Both the position numbers and the translations under genes were made by a program. From NCBI GenBank assembly GCA_947586055.1, contig CANPXL010000014.1, positions 1 to 64,000 on the forward strand: a stretch of 64,000 nt of DNA, given 5' to 3'. Shown here piece after piece: positions 61,999 through 64,000 of this stretch. The notes under the pieces were generated by a model. It was not told the origin of the DNA and made no database searches. It worked only from the letters and a program-made list of their open reading frames with translations. Origin of the DNA: an uncultured Acetatifactor sp. (GTDB lineage Bacteria; Bacillota; Clostridia; Lachnospirales; Lachnospiraceae). Each line of letters opens with the position of its first letter. Within the stretch, counting starts at the first letter, position 1.

Positions 61999-62613
61999 AT
62001 GAGAATAGTGCTGGCGTCCGGTTCTCCGCGCAGAAGGGAACTGCTGGAACAGATCGGACTGAAGTTTGAGGTCGCGGTGAGCGACGCGCAGGAAGAGGGA
62101 GTATGGGAATCCCCGAAGGAAATGGTGGAAGAGCTGTCCCGGCGGAAGGCGGAGGCGGTTCTCGGAACGCTTCCCGAAAAGGAAGCGGCGCTTGTGATCG
62201 GCGCGGACACCGTGGTGGCAAGAAAGGGCAGGGTGATGGGGAAACCCGGAGATCGGAAGGAAGCCGTTAAAATGCTGAAAAAGCTCTCGGGCAAATCCCA
62301 TAAGGTCTATACGGGCGTAACGCTCCTGTACCGGACGGAAGACGGGGAAGGGGCGGAAAAAGTCTGCCGGAAGACCTTTCATGAGATGACGAAGGTCCGG
62401 TTCTATCCCCTGTCCGCAAAGGAAATCCGGGATTATGTGGAGACGGGAGATCCCATGGACAAGGCGGGAGCGTACGGCATACAGGGCGTTTTCGCCAGAT
62501 ATGTGGAGCGAATGGAAGGCGATTATAACAATGTGGTGGGACTGCCGGTGGGCAGGCTGTATCAGGAAGCGAAGGAGTGGCTGGAGCGTGAAAGCTGCGG
62601 GAGGTGCGAATGA
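61999..62613 (+). CDS. maf: Maf-family nucleoside triphosphate pyrophosphatase
   Basis: A 204-residue enzyme that hydrolyses dTTP/UTP or modified nucleotides. Motifs: ASGSPRRRELLEQIGL (5-20), SRRKAEAV, GADTVVARKGRVMGKP, HKVYTGVTLL and DKAGAYGIQGVFA. It begins seven bases after ppk1 and its stop overlaps the next start (ATGA). Maf proteins are often called septum formation inhibitors; the catalytic Asp (GADTV) is present. Confidence 0.94.
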   Translation: MRIVLASGSPRRRELLEQIGLKFEVAVSDAQEEGVWESPKEMVEELSRRKAEAVLGTLPEKEAALVIGADTVVARKGRVMGKPGDRKEAVKMLKKLSGKSHKVYTGVTLLYRTEDGEGAEKVCRKTFHEMTKVRFYPLSAKEIRDYVETGDPMDKAGAYGIQGVFARYVERMEGDYNNVVGLPVGRLYQEAKEWLERESCGRCE

Positions 62614-62873
62614 GAGCGTTTGACGACCGGGTTCTGAACTGTTTTCTGGAGAAGCAGCTGCAGCTGTTTCCTGAAAAGGTGGCTGAGACGGCGGACGAAG
62701 CGGAAGAGTTTCTCGAGGAATGTATGGCGGTAGTGGCGGACTCCAGGGAAGATGTGTTCCGTTTCTTTGAGGAGGAAGGGATCGATACCGAAGGGGCCTC
62801 GCAGGACGGGATCCTGTCCGCCGCGGAGGTGTTTGATGTGGGCGACGGCAGGTATCTGATCGTGGAGGGATAG
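62610..62873 (+). CDS. Small conserved acidic protein (87 aa)
   Basis: An 87-residue acidic protein. I choose the ATG at 62610, seven bases after GGGAGG and overlapping the maf stop. It reads as mostly helical with EKVAETADEAEEFLEECMAVV and a C-terminal GDGRYLIVEG. I recall close relatives in Lachnospiraceae, sometimes labelled glyoxalase, though no glyoxalase motif is visible. It is the last gene of the pheA-to-maf run. Function unknown. Confidence 0.7.
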   Translation: MRAFDDRVLNCFLEKQLQLFPEKVAETADEAEEFLEECMAVVADSREDVFRFFEEEGIDTEGASQDGILSAAEVFDVGDGRYLIVEG

Positions 62874-62937
62874 GAAAGACAAGGAAGGAAAAGGAAGAAC
62901 AAGGAAGAACAGGAAAGACAGGAAGGACAGGACAGTA
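62874..62937 (+). repeat. Purine-rich degenerate repeat after the small protein gene
   Basis: Units of 9-11 bp built on AGGAAGAC (AGGAAAGAC, AAGGAAGAAC, AGGAAGGAC) recur about seven times. The strand is nearly all purine plus C, like the arrays before folC and pheA, but here it follows a gene. Confidence 0.75.
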
Positions 62938-62940
62938 AAT

Positions 62941-62962
62941 TTCCCGCGCAGTTTCGCGGGAA
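62941..62962. terminator. Possible terminator between the small protein and PHP genes
   Basis: TTCCCGCG and CGCGGGAA form an 8-bp stem with a six-base loop. No clear T tract follows on either strand, so it is weak. Confidence 0.4.
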
Positions 62963-62974
62963 CCGCCGTCTGCC

Positions 62975-63874
62975 TTACGGTCTGCGGTTCAGCGCCCTTT
63001 TGATGTTTGTCAGCAGTTCCCCGGGGACATACAGATTCCCCAGGCCGGAGCCCATGTCGATGTCGGGTTTGTTGGCGCCGTGAAAATCGCTGCCGCCGCT
63101 TAAGAGCAGATCGTACTTTGCCGCAAGAGACCGGATCTGCCGTTCGTCGGCGGGAGAGTAGGTGCTGTAGATCGCTTCGATTCCCATCAGACCGGATTCC
63201 TTCAGACTTTTCACCAGTGTCTCCAGCCTTGCGTCGCTCATGTGATAGAGAATGGGATGGGCCAGAACGGGCGCGCCCCCCGCCTGAAGGATCAGTTCTA
63301 CCGCCTGCGCCGGAGTGATTTTTTCCCGCGGGACAAAGCAGGGAGCGCGGTCGCCGATATAGCGGTCAAACGCTTCCTGCCTGCTTTTTACATAGCCTTT
63401 TTCCAACATAAGGCGGGCGTAGTGGGCCCTTGTAATTACACTGTCCGGGCAGGCGTTCCGCAGTTCCTCGTAGGTGAGGGAAACGCCGGCCCGGCGCAGC
63501 AACTCGCACATCTTGCGGTTTCGTTCCTCGCGGGAATCCACAAATTTCTGAAGCTGTCTGCGGAAGGCAGTGTCTTTATGGTCGATGTATAATCCTACGA
63601 TATGGATGTCAGCCCCCTGATATTCTGTGGAAAGCTCGATGCCGGGAACGACCTCCAAAGGGGCGGCGTCCCCCGAAGGGGTGTGTCGGAGCGCTGGTCG
63701 TGCTGCACCTTCCATAGCCTCGTCCAGCCCGTCTACCGTATCGTGATCCGTCAGGGCAAAGGCGGCCAGTCCCTTTTTTTCGGCGCGCTCTACCAGCTCC
63801 GAAGGGGAAAGGGTACCGTCGGAACGGCTGGAATGGACATGCAGATCTATGGGCCTGTAAGCTTCCGTCTCCAT
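62975..63874 (-). CDS. PHP-domain phosphoesterase (YciV/RNase AM-like)
   Basis: A 299-residue metal-dependent phosphoesterase. PHP motifs: DLHVHSSRSDGTLSP (10-24), LTDHDTVDGLDEA, PGIELSTE, VLAHPILYH and LSGGSDFHGANKP, giving the full set of metal ligands. Characterised relatives remove phosphates from 3',5'-nucleoside bisphosphates or trim the 5' ends of RNAs. The ATG overlaps the stop of the gene upstream (TGATG), which indicates coupling. A GC-rich insert of about 10 residues lies near position 62, before PGIELST. Confidence 0.88.
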   Translation of the reverse strand: METEAYRPIDLHVHSSRSDGTLSPSELVERAEKKGLAAFALTDHDTVDGLDEAMEGAARPALRHTPSGDAAPLEVVPGIELSTEYQGADIHIVGLYIDHKDTAFRRQLQKFVDSREERNRKMCELLRRAGVSLTYEELRNACPDSVITRAHYARLMLEKGYVKSRQEAFDRYIGDRAPCFVPREKITPAQAVELILQAGGAPVLAHPILYHMSDARLETLVKSLKESGLMGIEAIYSTYSPADERQIRSLAAKYDLLLSGGSDFHGANKPDIDMGSGLGNLYVPGELLTNIKRALNRRP

Positions 63875-64000
63875 CAGTTTTCGTCTTCTTCCCTGTTGGC
63901 TGTAAATACCGTGCGCTTTCTGGCCATCTCGTCGCTTGCCAGATATTCGTCATAGGTCGTGATCTTGTCGATCAGCTTTCCGTCCGGCAGGATTTCCATG
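63874..64000 (-). CDS. C-terminal end of an unidentified protein
   Basis: Reading in from the right edge on the minus strand, 41 codons are visible, ending EEDEN and TGA that overlaps the PHP start. It includes DGKLIDKITTYDEYL, which resembles the last residues of ABC-F ATPases, but this is too short to be sure. The rest lies beyond the window. Confidence 0.35.
   Translation of the reverse strand, partial: MEILPDGKLIDKITTYDEYLASDEMARKRTVFTANREEDEN

Overview
The window looks like chromosome of a Gram-positive anaerobe of the Clostridia, most likely a Lachnospiraceae-type gut bacterium. Pointers are the dgt-dnaG-rpoD-trmK cluster, a DUF6320 zinc-ribbon membrane protein, two PF06541 membrane proteins, a uridine-kinase-like protein with a threonyl-tRNA-synthetase-like front half, class A RNase P RNA, strong AGGAGG-type ribosome sites and sigma-A promoters. 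Most genes are moderately GC-rich. The first 2.4 kb and a methyltransferase gene near 22 kb are clearly AT-rich and look acquired. The family assignment is inference.

Layout. 1-2.4 kb: accessory debris, with a cut-off unknown ORF, a small HTH protein coupled to a 5'-truncated RhuM gene, and a collapsed PD-(D/E)XK transposase-family gene. 2.4-8.9 kb: phosphate regulon pstS-pstC-pstA-pstB-phoU-phoB-phoR, with a PhoP-box-like direct repeat upstream. 8.9-9.7 kb: tandem-domain hemerythrin. 9.8-15.4 kb: promoter, 25-codon leader ORF, strong terminator, then ABC exporter - DUF1854 - ABC exporter. 15.4-17.5 kb: KtrB/KtrA-type potassium uptake. 17.5-19.5 kb: hflC/hflK on the minus strand. 19.5-21.9 kb: membrane EAL protein with a dead GGDEF domain. 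22-24 kb: methyltransferase and DUF6273 lipoprotein. 24.1-24.4 kb: tRNA-Val(CAC) and tRNA-Leu(CAG). 24.4-27.6 kb: acyltransferase-like protein, DUF6320 protein and HSL-type hydrolase.

27.6-34.2 kb: dgt, dnaG, rpoD, trmK and a nucleoside kinase-like gene. 34.3-37.5 kb: chemoreceptor, rnpB and a trypsin-like lipoprotein. 37.5-41.5 kb: two CobW-type GTPases (one with a His/Asp repeat), a YlmH-like S4 protein and a PF06541 protein. 41.6-44.3 kb: two-component system. 44.3-46.4 kb: pyrI, pyrB and a nitroreductase on the minus strand. 46.5-47.5 kb: PH-domain protein and a second PF06541 protein. 47.9-52 kb: folate operon folC-folE-HD-folP-folBK. 52-54.5 kb: Gx-transporter and NusG-II genes divergent from ApbE and an ArsR regulator. 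54.5-62.9 kb: DUF5050 protein, pheA, DUF815 ATPase, ppx, ppk1, maf and a small conserved protein. 62.9-64 kb: PHP phosphoesterase and a cut-off gene.

Two themes link distant parts. Phosphate is handled twice: high-affinity uptake with PhoBR control near the start, and polyphosphate synthesis and breakdown (ppk1, ppx) near the end. Several genes are preceded by purine-rich degenerate tandem repeats on the coding strand; the clearest is a 13-bp array ending exactly at the folC start codon. The best candidates for undescribed biology are the ABC-DUF1854-ABC operon with its attenuator-like leader peptide, the acyltransferase-DUF6320-hydrolase trio, and the HD protein in the folate operon. No CRISPR array, intact transposase or complete prophage was seen.
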